29,063 nucleotides of DNA, taken from assembly GCA_958418815.1 (NCBI GenBank), contig CATZGB010000037.1, positions 1 to 29,063 on the forward strand, in the 5' to 3' direction. The stretch is from an uncultured Bacteroidales bacterium. GTDB taxonomy: Bacteria > Bacteroidota > Bacteroidia > Bacteroidales > Muribaculaceae. Below the pieces are notes generated by a model. It saw only the letters and a program-made list of their open reading frames with translations, was not told the DNA's origin and did not search any database. The translations under genes were made by a program, and so were the position numbers. Positions within the stretch are counted from its first letter, which is position 1, and every line of letters begins with the position of its first letter. Positions 8,351 through 15,164 of the stretch are shown one piece after another.

Positions 8351-8377
8351 CTAATCCCAGACAACAACTTATATACC

Positions 8378-9754
8378 ATGGAACTACCTTTTGCTGAATC
8401 CTGGAAAATCAAGATGGTCGAGCCTATACGGAAGTCGACCCGTGAAGAACGTGAGCAATGGCTCCGCGATGCCCATTACAATGTATTCCAGCTCAGAGCC
8501 GATCAGGTCTACATCGACCTGCTGACCGACTCTGGCACCGGCGCGATGAGCGACCGCCAGTGGGGCGCGATGATGACCGGCGACGAGAGTTATGCCGGGG
8601 CGCGCTCTTTTTTCCGCCTGAAGGAGACTGTGGGGCGACTCACGGGGTTTGACTACTTCATTCCTACCCACCAGGGGCGCGCGGCTGAGAATGTGCTTTT
8701 CAGCCATCTGGTCAAGGAGGGTGACATAGTCCCCGGCAACTCTCATTTCGACACCACCAAGGGGCATATCGAGAGCCGCAAGGCGTTTGCGCTTGACTGC
8801 ACGGTGGATGAGGCCCGCGACACCCAGCTGGAGGTGCCTTTCAAGGGAAATGTCGACATCGCCAAGCTTGAGAAGGCGTTGGAGGAGCATCACGACAGGG
8901 TGCCGTTCATAATTGTAACCATCACCAACAACACAGCCGGTGGGCAGCCTGTCTCGTTGCAGAACCTGCGCGAGGTGCGCGCCGTGGCTGACCGGTGGGG
9001 AAAACGTGTCATCCTCGACTCGGCCCGTTTCGCCGAGAACGCATATTTCATCAAGACACGCGAGGAGGGGCAGGCAGCCCGCACGATCAAGGAAATCGTG
9101 CTTGACATGTTCTCGCTTGCCGACGCGATGACGATGTCGGCCAAGAAGGATGGCATCGTCAACATGGGTGGCTTCATCGCCACGCGCCATGAAGACTGGT
9201 ATGAGGGCGCGAAACGTTTCTGCATACCTTTCGAGGGGTACCTTACCTATGGCGGCATGAACGGTCGCGACATGGAGGCGCTGGCTGTGGGGCTTGACGA
9301 GAACACTGAATTTGACAATCTCCACTCACGCATCCATCAGGTGGAATACCTGGCCAAGCGTTTTGACGAGTTTGGCATTCCCTACCAGAGACCTGCCGGA
9401 GGTCACGCCATATTCGTTGACGCCTCCAAGGTGCTGACCCATGTGCCGCGCGAGGAGTTCCCGGCGCAGACGCTTACTGTCGAGCTTTACCGTGAGGCGG
9501 GTATACGCGGCTGCGAGATCGGTTACATACTCGCCGACCGTGACCCTGTGACCCGCGAGAACCGTTTCGGAGGACTTGACCTGCTGCGCCTGGCGATTCC
9601 CCGCAGGGTCTACACCGACAACCATATGGATGTCATCGCAGTGGCCCTGAAAAATGTCTACGACCGCCGCGAGTCGATAACCCGCGGTCTGCGTATCATC
9701 TGGGAGGCGGAACTGATGCGCCACTTCACGGTGAAGCTCGCCCCCGCCGAGTGA
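8378..9754 (+). CDS. tnaA: tryptophanase (tryptophan indole-lyase)
   Basis: 458 residues. A PLP enzyme that splits L-tryptophan into indole, pyruvate and ammonia; in gut Bacteroidales it is a major source of indole. The PLP lysine lies in MTMSAKKDGIVNMGG, the PLP-binding aspartate/arginine in DSARFAENAYF, and PTHQGRAAEN and DSGTGAMSD are family hallmarks. It must be told apart from tyrosine phenol-lyase. At the phenol-lyase substrate arginine position (SMERG in phenol-lyases) this protein has GCEIG, as tryptophanases do, and it keeps the C-terminal histidine in LMRHFTVKL (phenol-lyases have Phe). This supports tryptophanase. The start MELPFAESWKIKMVEP is that of Bacteroides tryptophanases. 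No tnaB-type permease is adjacent. The spacer before it holds a separate small RNA unit and possible leader hairpins. Confidence 0.94.
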   Translation: MELPFAESWKIKMVEPIRKSTREEREQWLRDAHYNVFQLRADQVYIDLLTDSGTGAMSDRQWGAMMTGDESYAGARSFFRLKETVGRLTGFDYFIPTHQGRAAENVLFSHLVKEGDIVPGNSHFDTTKGHIESRKAFALDCTVDEARDTQLEVPFKGNVDIAKLEKALEEHHDRVPFIIVTITNNTAGGQPVSLQNLREVRAVADRWGKRVILDSARFAENAYFIKTREEGQAARTIKEIVLDMFSLADAMTMSAKKDGIVNMGGFIATRHEDWYEGAKRFCIPFEGYLTYGGMNGRDMEALAVGLDENTEFDNLHSRIHQVEYLAKRFDEFGIPYQRPAGGHAIFVDASKVLTHVPREEFPAQTLTVELYREAGIRGCEIGYILADRDPVTRENRFGGLDLLRLAIPRRVYTDNHMDVIAVALKNVYDRRESITRGLRIIWEAELMRHFTVKLAPAE

Positions 9755-9781
9755 CAGACTTATGTCATTCAAATCATCTGT

Positions 9782-9898
9782 GGAAATCTGCGTGTCCGTG
9801 TGGAATCTGCGTGAGTCTTTCTCCATCAAATAGCCGCGATGTCTGATATCGTGTCCTTGAAAAGGTCTCACGCAGATTCCGCAGATACGCAGATTTCC
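9782..9898. repeat. nested inverted repeats of CGCAGATT type
   Basis: GGAAATCTGCG (9782-9792) is the exact reverse complement of 9888-9898, and inside it GGAATCTGCGTGAG (9802-9815) is the exact reverse complement of 9867-9880. The core AATCTGCG recurs on both arms, giving a large imperfect cruciform or hairpin between the convergent tnaA and pfkA genes. It resembles REP-like palindromic intergenic elements. No coding capacity is seen. Confidence 0.7.
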
Positions 9899-9945
9899 CG
9901 CGGATTAAAGGTCGCTTCGCTCCCGGGAGGATTCCACAGATTAAA

Positions 9946-10003
9946 CAGATTAAACAGATGCCATCCGGACGGGTTTTGTTCCGGATGGCATCTGTTTAAT
10001 CTG
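9946..10003. terminator. 24-bp perfect hairpin, likely bidirectional terminator
   Basis: Positions 9946-9969 are the exact reverse complement of 9980-10003 (24 bp), with a 10-base loop CGGGTTTTGT. The outer part of each arm is CAGATTAAACAGAT or its complement, and a further copy of CAGATTAAA at 9937-9945 precedes it in tandem. Placed between convergent genes it could stop transcription from both sides, though T-tracts are weak. It may belong to the same repeat family as 9782-9898. Confidence 0.55.
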
Positions 10004-10046
10004 CGTAACCTGCGACAGGCGCATATATGTGGGTGTGTCGACCTCG

Positions 10047-11027
10047 TCAGATGGAGAGGCGACGCAGGGTGTTGAGCAGGTCGCGGTTGATGGGCTTGTC
10101 GTTCTTGATGGCCTTGACGAAGGGCACATAGACTATTTCGTCGTTCTTCACGCCGATCATGACGTTGCGCTGGTCGTCGAGCAGGGCGTCGATGGCGGCT
10201 GCTCCCATGCGTGAGGCAAGGATGCGGTCGTGGGCTGTGGGTGAGCCGCCTCGCTGGAGGTGGCCGAGGATTGACACGCGCACGTCATACTGGGGGTATT
10301 CCTCCTCGACGCGTTTGGCGATGGCCATCGCGCCGCCTGTGACGGGGCTTTCGGCCACGAGGACTATCGATGAGTTCTTGCTCTTGCGGAATCCGTTTTC
10401 GATGAGGTCGGCGAGCTGGTCGGCCTCGGTGGAGATTTCGGGGATGATGGCGGCCTCGGCTCCTGAGGCAATCGCGCCGTTGAGGGCGAGGAAACCCGCG
10501 TCGCGTCCCATGACCTCGATGAAGAAGAGGCGTTCGTGGGAAGTGGCGGTGTCGCGGATTTTGTCGACGCACTCCATGATGGTGTTGAGGGCTGTGTCGT
10601 AGCCGATGGTGGTGTCGGTGCCGAAGAGGTCATTGTCGATGGTGCCGGGGAGGCCGATGATGGGGAGGTTGAACTCGTTGGCGAAGATGCGGGCGCCGGT
10701 GAGCGAGCCGTCGCCGCCGATTACCACGAGCGCGTCGATGCCGTGGCGGCGCAGGGTGTCATAGGCGAGCTGTCGTCCTTCGGGGGTCTGGAACTCCTTG
10801 CAGCGGGCAGTCTTGAGTATGGTGCCGCCGCGCTGTATGATGTTGGAGACGTTGGCTGTGGTGAACTCGACGATTTCGTCGGTCACCAGTCCGCGGTATC
10901 CCCGGTATATGCCTTTGACTTTGAATCCGGCGAATATGGCCGCGCGTGTGACGGCGCGGATTGCCGCGTTCATGCCGGGGGCGTCACCTCCGGAGGTCAG
11001 TATTCCTATGCATTTTATTTCTGCCAT
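10047..11027 (-). CDS. pfkA: ATP-dependent 6-phosphofructokinase
   Basis: 326 residues from the ATG at 11027, the usual length; an upstream start at 11081 would read through the promoter. Phosphorylates fructose 6-phosphate to fructose 1,6-bisphosphate in glycolysis. Visible family motifs: GILTSGGDAPGMNAAIR (ATP site, near residues 8-24), GIYRGYRGL, GGDGSLTGA, LPGTIDNDLFGTD (catalytic aspartate in TIDND), IEVMGRDAGFLA (substrate arginine) and LGHLQRGGSPTAHDR. GGDG with glycine after the aspartate is the residue pattern of ATP-dependent rather than pyrophosphate-dependent enzymes. Single gene with its own promoter, convergent with tnaA. Confidence 0.95.
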   Translation of the reverse strand: MAEIKCIGILTSGGDAPGMNAAIRAVTRAAIFAGFKVKGIYRGYRGLVTDEIVEFTTANVSNIIQRGGTILKTARCKEFQTPEGRQLAYDTLRRHGIDALVVIGGDGSLTGARIFANEFNLPIIGLPGTIDNDLFGTDTTIGYDTALNTIMECVDKIRDTATSHERLFFIEVMGRDAGFLALNGAIASGAEAAIIPEISTEADQLADLIENGFRKSKNSSIVLVAESPVTGGAMAIAKRVEEEYPQYDVRVSILGHLQRGGSPTAHDRILASRMGAAAIDALLDDQRNVMIGVKNDEIVYVPFVKAIKNDKPINRDLLNTLRRLSI

Positions 11028-11078
11028 GGCCTTGTTTTGTTTCTTGATGATGTCGTTTCGGATATTGTAATCTCCCGG

Positions 11079-11086
11079 CAAAGTTA
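11079..11086 (-). promoter_or_regulatory. -7 box of the pfkA promoter
   Basis: Minus-strand TAACTTTG, a perfect TAnnTTTG, about 50 bases before the pfkA ATG at 11027. The GC-rich sequence at -33 has no TTTG. The same TAACTTTG is found in front of several other genes here. Confidence 0.6.
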
Positions 11087-11101
11087 CTAATTTTTCTCGG
11101 G

Positions 11102-11121
11102 CCCGGGGCCTGGGGGCCGGG
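11102..11121. other. GC-rich hairpin between the DUF2461 gene and pfkA
   Basis: CCCGGGGCC (11102-11110) can pair with GGCCGGG (11115-11121) with a two-base bulge. It lies in the short spacer after the end of the psd operon and could help end its transcripts, but no U-tract follows on the minus strand. Confidence 0.3.
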
Positions 11122-11136
11122 AAATTTTATGTCGGT

Positions 11137-11856
11137 TCATTCCTCATTTATGGAGTATTCGAGAAATCTCAGCAGCGGGTGGAGAATCTCGAAATGTCCG
11201 GCGGCTTTCTCGGGCCAGGCCGGGTCGCTGAAGAATTCCCGGCCGCAGGGCATGAACTTGCCGTATTCCTTCAGGCGGAGCAGCTCGGCCTGCGGGTGGT
11301 CGCGGTCGTAGCCCTTGGGGATGGTCTTCAGTCTTGGGCCGTACCATCCGGGGAAGAGCGATGCCAGGCGCGGCTCGTTGATTATCTCCTCAAACTCGTC
11401 GATGTTGTCGACAATGGCTTTGCGGAGCTTCCTGAGGACATGGCTCTCGGGGCACCACAGGCCGCCGTAGAGGCCGCTTGCGGCCGCCTCGTAGTTGTCG
11501 GTGGCGCCGCCTGCGCGTCCGGGGCCTGCCTGGATGTAGTAGCCTGGCAGGTGGGCGGCCGAGGATGAGCGGCCACGTGGGGAGACGGTGGCCGAGAAGT
11601 ATGTCTTGTAAGGCGACTTGTCGGGTGAGAAGCGGGTGTCGCGGTAGATGCGGTAGACCGAGCCTGCGCCGGTCTGCCCTTTCACCTCGGGCCACCATTG
11701 GGAGCAGTGGAGTATGAGGCGGTCGACATCGGCGATCCAGGCCGCGCGCAGGTCGTCAAACAGTGTCTTGTTTTCCTTGAACCACTGGCGGTCCTGGCGG
11801 CGGCCAAGTTCGTCCAGGAAGTCGTAAAGGCGGGGTATGTAGCTGTTGTCTGTCAT
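11137..11856 (-). CDS. DUF2461 family protein
   Basis: 239 residues from the ATG at 11856. This start overlaps the stop of the upstream gene as ATGA and suits the family better than the ATG five codons earlier. Features match the TIGR02453/DUF2461 family: FLxxLxxxxDRQWFKENKxLF near the N-terminus, SVYRIYRDTRFSPDKSPYKTYFSA in the first half, GYYIQAGP, GLWCPES and LKTIPKGYDRDHPQAELLRLK in the second. The biochemical role of this family is not known to me. It is the last gene of the psd-pssA-DUF4834 operon and is probably translated by coupling. No signal peptide or membrane segment. Confidence 0.88.
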   Translation of the reverse strand: MTDNSYIPRLYDFLDELGRRQDRQWFKENKTLFDDLRAAWIADVDRLILHCSQWWPEVKGQTGAGSVYRIYRDTRFSPDKSPYKTYFSATVSPRGRSSSAAHLPGYYIQAGPGRAGGATDNYEAAASGLYGGLWCPESHVLRKLRKAIVDNIDEFEEIINEPRLASLFPGWYGPRLKTIPKGYDRDHPQAELLRLKEYGKFMPCGREFFSDPAWPEKAAGHFEILHPLLRFLEYSINEE

Positions 11857-12218
11857 ACGATGTCTTCCCATTTCACATCCTCAATCTGCTGCTCGACTGT
11901 TGTCTGGCGGATGTCGTCGGCCGGGGTGGCTGATTGGGTTGTGGTCTCGACCTCTTTGAATTTGACATATTCACCGACTTCGGGGTCGATTTTCTTGCGG
12001 CGTGCCACCGGTGCTGTCCATCCTCCTTTGCGTGAGGCTTGTTTCCGGCTGGCGGCTTGGCGGCGCGCCTGCTCGGGGTCGATGCCGGCTGCGCGCTGGA
12101 ATGCGTCGTTCATCTCGCGGGCCTGTCGCCGGGCCGTGTTGACGGCTTTCCAGACTTTCCAGGCGGGGCGGACGAAGAGGTAGAATATTATTATGCAACA
12201 GATTATTGCGAACCACAT
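11853..12218 (-). CDS. DUF4834-like small membrane protein
   Basis: 121 residues with one N-terminal membrane segment (residues 2-17, MWFAIICCIIIFYLFVRPAW) followed by a charged, Arg/Gln/Ala-rich cytoplasmic tail ending in a short acidic stretch (EQQIEDVKWEDIV). This architecture and the final VxWEDI(V) motif fit the Bacteroidota-specific DUF4834 family, which has no assigned function. It lies 31 bases after pssA and overlaps the DUF2461 gene by four bases, so it belongs to the phospholipid operon. Function unknown. Confidence 0.75.
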   Translation of the reverse strand: MWFAIICCIIIFYLFVRPAWKVWKAVNTARRQAREMNDAFQRAAGIDPEQARRQAASRKQASRKGGWTAPVARRKKIDPEVGEYVKFKEVETTTQSATPADDIRQTTVEQQIEDVKWEDIV

Positions 12219-12249
12219 AAGGAGAGTGTCTTTGGGGGTTAAAGGGGGG

Positions 12250-12999
12250 TCAGGAGGCCTGGCCGATGCGTGTCAGGGCGAATGCCGACAGCAGGAAGTA
12301 GAGGATGATGGTGTAGGCGAAGCCTTCCACGCCGAAGATGCTGACGAAAGCCACGGCAGCCACCAGAAGGATGTAGCGGAGCAGGTTGTCGCCGATGCGG
12401 AAGTTCTTGAGTTTCAGGGAGAACATTCGCATATCGCAGACCATCAGCAGGGCCACGATGATGATGACGGCGCTGACAATCAGGTTGCCCCAGTAGACAT
12501 GGGTGTGCATCCACTCGCTGGCGTGTGACTGCATCCAGGCTGTGGCGCCTATCCAGAAGATGGCGTTGGCCGGTATGGGGAGGCCCTTGAACTCGGTCGC
12601 CTGGGAGTCGTCGAGGTTGAATTTGGCCAGGCGCAAGGCTCCCATTGCGGGGATGAACAGGGCCACGAATGGTATCCACCATGAGCCGGTCCAGACGCTG
12701 AGGATGTTGTAGAGCAGCAGCGAGGGGGCGACTCCGAAGCTTACCAGGTCGGCCAGCGAGTCGAGCTCCTTGCCAAGGGGTGATGGGGCGTGGAGCCAGC
12801 GGGCGGCGGCGCCGTCGAAGAAGTCGAAGACTGCGGCCAGTCCGACCAAAATCCAGGCGAGCTGTCGGCCGTTGAGTCCTCCGAGGGCCTCGATGTCGCT
12901 GTCGAAGGAGAAGGCGCATATGCAGGCCAGGCACCCCGACACGAGGTTGCAGAGGGTCAGCGTATTGGGTACGGAGGTTATTATCTTTCTCAAAAACAT
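12250..12999 (-). CDS. pssA: CDP-diacylglycerol--serine O-phosphatidyltransferase
   Basis: 249 residues, an integral membrane enzyme making phosphatidylserine from CDP-diacylglycerol and serine. The CDP-alcohol phosphatidyltransferase motif DxxDGxxARx8GxxxDxxxD is complete: Asp59, Asp62-Gly63, Ala66-Arg67, Gly76, Asp80, Asp84. The preceding PNTLTLCNLVSG is typical of type II (Bacillus-like) phosphatidylserine synthases. Several hydrophobic segments follow. The gene directly upstream is phosphatidylserine decarboxylase, 12 bases away, so the two successive steps to phosphatidylethanolamine are encoded together. Confidence 0.94.
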   Translation of the reverse strand: MFLRKIITSVPNTLTLCNLVSGCLACICAFSFDSDIEALGGLNGRQLAWILVGLAAVFDFFDGAAARWLHAPSPLGKELDSLADLVSFGVAPSLLLYNILSVWTGSWWIPFVALFIPAMGALRLAKFNLDDSQATEFKGLPIPANAIFWIGATAWMQSHASEWMHTHVYWGNLIVSAVIIIVALLMVCDMRMFSLKLKNFRIGDNLLRYILLVAAVAFVSIFGVEGFAYTIILYFLLSAFALTRIGQAS

Positions 13000-13011
13000 T
13001 TTGGCAATCTC

Positions 13012-13683
13012 TTATGGATTGAGGCGCCCGACCTCGGTGATGCCTCCGATTGTCTTGTCGCCGAGCTTGACCAGGATGGAGGTGGAGGTGGGCAGGTAAA
13101 GGTCTACGCGTGAGCCGAATTTGATGAATCCCATATGGTCTTCGATGGAGGCCTCGTCGCCGGGGCGGGCGTAGGTGACGATGCGTCGGGCCATAGCTCC
13201 TGCCACCTGTCGCATCAACACGAGCTGCCCCTCTTTTGTTCGTATCACGACTGTGGATCGCTCGTTCTCGACGCTTGACTTGGGGAGGTAGGCGGCCATG
13301 AAGCGGCCCGGATGGTGCTTGTAATAGACCACTTCGCCGTCGACGGGGAACCAGTTGGCGTGGACGTTCATCGGCGACATGAACACCGAGAGCTGGATGC
13401 AGTCGCATTTGAGGTATTCCGGCTCGTAAACCTCCTCGAGGGCGACCACTTTGCCGTCGGCCGAGGCGACCACCACGTTCTCGATGTCTCCCTGGAAATT
13501 ACGGTGGGGCGAACGGAAGAAGTTGACCACCAGGAGGTAGAATATGGTGGAGGCCACCAGCACGGTGGCCGGAATCCAGATGTAGTCTATGAGCCATATC
13601 CACAAAGGCGCGTTGACCAGCAGCAGGACTGCCAGCAGGATGATAAGTATGTTGGTGCCTTCGCGGTGGATCTTGACTCTCAT
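13012..13683 (-). CDS. psd: phosphatidylserine decarboxylase proenzyme
   Basis: 223 residues from the ATG at 13683; the longer frame to 13761 enters the leader and lacks family similarity. Converts phosphatidylserine to phosphatidylethanolamine using a pyruvoyl group formed by self-cleavage. Two membrane segments at the N-terminus (about residues 11-30 and 36-54) are followed by NFFRSPHR, ASADGKV, the SVFMSPMNVHANWFPVDG block with the family histidine, and the cleavage site FIKFGSRVD with Gly190-Ser191, the short FGS type of the small psd class rather than LGST. First gene of the psd-pssA-DUF4834-DUF2461 operon, with a consensus promoter about 100 bases upstream. Confidence 0.93.
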   Translation of the reverse strand: MRVKIHREGTNILIILLAVLLLVNAPLWIWLIDYIWIPATVLVASTIFYLLVVNFFRSPHRNFQGDIENVVVASADGKVVALEEVYEPEYLKCDCIQLSVFMSPMNVHANWFPVDGEVVYYKHHPGRFMAAYLPKSSVENERSTVVIRTKEGQLVLMRQVAGAMARRIVTYARPGDEASIEDHMGFIKFGSRVDLYLPTSTSILVKLGDKTIGGITEVGRLNP

Positions 13684-13781
13684 CTCGACGGGTTGGTATT
13701 CGGGGGGACAGGGGTGTTTTTTATGTTCTCTTGTATATGAGCATGCTGCCGGAAATGGCATCCCGGCGCAGATTCAGTTTA

Positions 13782-13812
13782 CAAAGTTAGCTGTTTTTTT
13801 CGCAAGTACAAA
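13782..13812 (-). promoter_or_regulatory. promoter of the psd-pssA operon
   Basis: Minus strand: TTTG -33 box (13812-13809), 19 bases, TAACTTTG -7 box (13789-13782). Start near 13776 gives a leader of about 90 bases. The -33 TTTG is formed by the end of the T-tract of the small RNA terminator just upstream, so the two signals share bases. Confidence 0.75.
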
Positions 13813-13879
13813 AAAAAATTACTCGTCATCGCGACGAATAATCTTCTTACCTTAAATCTAATACCATGAAAAACTGATG
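13805..13879 (-). ncRNA. putative small RNA, copy 2 of a paralogous pair
   Basis: A unit of about 70 nucleotides on the minus strand that starts just after a TACCTTTG -7 box (13887-13880). It ends at an intrinsic terminator: ten pairs between 13833-13842 and 13818-13827 with one G-U, loop GCGAT, then nine T. Its start GTTTTTCATGGTATTAGATT (13874-13855) repeats the start of the unit at 8191-8265 with one change, while the terminator stem differs entirely. The ATG inside opens only a six-codon frame (MVLDLR), absent from copy 1 where ATG is ATA, so peptide coding is unlikely. Confidence 0.6.
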
Positions 13880-13887
13880 CAAAGGTA
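13880..13887 (-). promoter_or_regulatory. -7 box of small RNA copy 2
   Basis: Minus-strand TACCTTTG, a perfect TAnnTTTG, followed by CATCAG and the conserved GTTTTTCAT block. A -33 TTTG at consensus distance is not seen. Copy 1 has CTTTGCA at the same relative place. Confidence 0.55.
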
Positions 13888-14127
13888 AGGGGTTTTATGT
13901 TTTAAAACATATTTATCGACGAAAAAAGAGCCTGTAATTAACCTTGTTTTGCATAGGTGCCATTTAGTCATCATAAATTTTGTAGTTATTAACATTTGGG
14001 GCATTCTCTTCTGGGGTTTGTCTGTTTTTGCCACGGCGGTTGATAGAGGGGCCTTCTCGCGCGCAATATATTTAATGCGCGGGCGTGCAGTCATTAGAAA
14101 CATACGGTGTGATTGCGGATTTTTTCG

Positions 14128-14135
14128 TAACTTTG
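14128..14135 (+). promoter_or_regulatory. -7 box in front of ruvX
   Basis: TAACTTTG, a perfect TAnnTTTG, ends only 8 bases before the ruvX ATG, so the transcript would begin within a few bases of the start codon. No clear TTTG at -33. Confidence 0.45.
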
Positions 14136-14143
14136 CGGTCGAT

Positions 14144-14563
14144 ATGGGAAGATTGCTCGCTCTGGATTTCGGGAAGGCAAGGACGGGAGTCGCCGTCACC
14201 GACCCGCTGAGGATTGTGGCCAATGGCCTTGAGACGGTCGAGACCTCCAGGCTTGAGGAGTACCTGCGCGGGTATTTCAGCCGCGAGGAGGTCGATGCCG
14301 TGATTGTCGGCCTGCCCAAGAACCTTGACGGTTCCCCGTCTGACTCGCAGCGGTATCTGCTTCCGGCCCTTGGACGTCTGCGCAAGGCGTTCCCCGGAAT
14401 GACCTTCGAGATGTATGACGAGAGGTTCACCTCGGTGCTGGCCCAGCGGGCCATGCTGGAATCGGGGATGAAACGCTCCGACCGCCGCAAGAAGGGGACA
14501 GCCGACGTGATGGCGGCCTGCATAATCCTCAACGATTATCTCGAGAGCCGGCGCTTCCTGTGA
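14144..14563 (+). CDS. ruvX: RuvX/YqgF family Holliday junction resolvase-like protein
   Basis: 139 residues from the ATG at 14144, the normal family length; the longer frame from 13949 is upstream DNA without similarity. RNase H-fold nuclease family linked to 16S rRNA 5' maturation in E. coli (YqgF) and to Holliday junction resolution. The N-terminal MGRLLALDFGKARTGVAVTD carries the first catalytic aspartate (Asp8) in DFG; VDAVIVGLPKNLDG follows, then YDERFTSVLAQ with the family glutamate, and the C-terminal KGTADVMAACIIL aspartate. First gene of the ruvX-def-ettA-asd-antiporter run; def starts 31 bases downstream. Confidence 0.9.
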   Translation: MGRLLALDFGKARTGVAVTDPLRIVANGLETVETSRLEEYLRGYFSREEVDAVIVGLPKNLDGSPSDSQRYLLPALGRLRKAFPGMTFEMYDERFTSVLAQRAMLESGMKRSDRRKKGTADVMAACIILNDYLESRRFL

Positions 14564-14594
14564 CCTGCAACTTGTAAACAACCACACCACATAA

Positions 14595-15161
14595 ATGAAA
14601 TTACCCGTTTATCTTTACGGCCATCCGGTATTGAGGAACCAGTCAGAGCCGGTGGGGCAGGACTACCCCGAGCTGAAGAAGCTTGTGGCCGACATGTTCG
14701 AGACGATGTATGCCTCGGAGGGGGTGGGCCTCGCCGCGCCCCAGATCGGCCGAAACATCGACATGGTAGTGATTGACGCCGATCCTGTCAGCGACACTTT
14801 CCCCGAGTGCAAGGGACGCAAGATGGTGATCATCAATCCCGAGCTTGAGATTCTCGACGGGGAGAAGGTCAGCCGTCCCGAGGGCTGTCTCAGCCTGCCC
14901 GGCCTCAGCGAGGATGTCAAGCGCGTGGAGCATATCCGCCTGAAATGGGTCGACGAGGATTTCGTGGCCCATGACGAGGAAATCTCGGGTTTCCTGGCGC
15001 GCATCGTCCAGCATGAGATCGACCATCTCGACGGAAACCTCTACATCGACCATATATCGCCGCTGCGCAAACAGTTCATACGCGGCAAACTCCACAATAT
15101 CATCGAGGGGAAGACCCGCTGTGACTATCCGGCGAAGTATGCTCCCCGCAAACGCAAGTAA
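14595..15161 (+). CDS. def: peptide deformylase
   Basis: 188 residues. Removes the formyl group from the N-terminal methionine of new proteins. All three conserved motifs are present: GVGLAAPQ (43-50), EGCLS (96-100, metal ligand Cys98) and HEIDH (140-144, metal histidines and catalytic Glu141). It stands between ruvX and ettA, with only three bases to the ettA start, so it is co-transcribed with them. Confidence 0.96.
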   Translation: MKLPVYLYGHPVLRNQSEPVGQDYPELKKLVADMFETMYASEGVGLAAPQIGRNIDMVVIDADPVSDTFPECKGRKMVIINPELEILDGEKVSRPEGCLSLPGLSEDVKRVEHIRLKWVDEDFVAHDEEISGFLARIVQHEIDHLDGNLYIDHISPLRKQFIRGKLHNIIEGKTRCDYPAKYAPRKRK

Positions 15162-15164
15162 ACC

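Noticed and set aside
8384..9325. 313-codon minus-strand open frame opposite tnaA
   Set aside because: Antisense shadow of tryptophanase, no start signals or family features.
12239..13408. 389-codon minus-strand open frame
   Set aside because: Overlaps psd and pssA in another frame; Arg/Pro/His-rich composition typical of a shadow frame in GC-rich DNA.
13858..14532. 224-codon minus-strand open frame opposite ruvX
   Set aside because: Antisense to the well-supported ruvX gene and no recognisable motif; it also covers the small RNA promoter.
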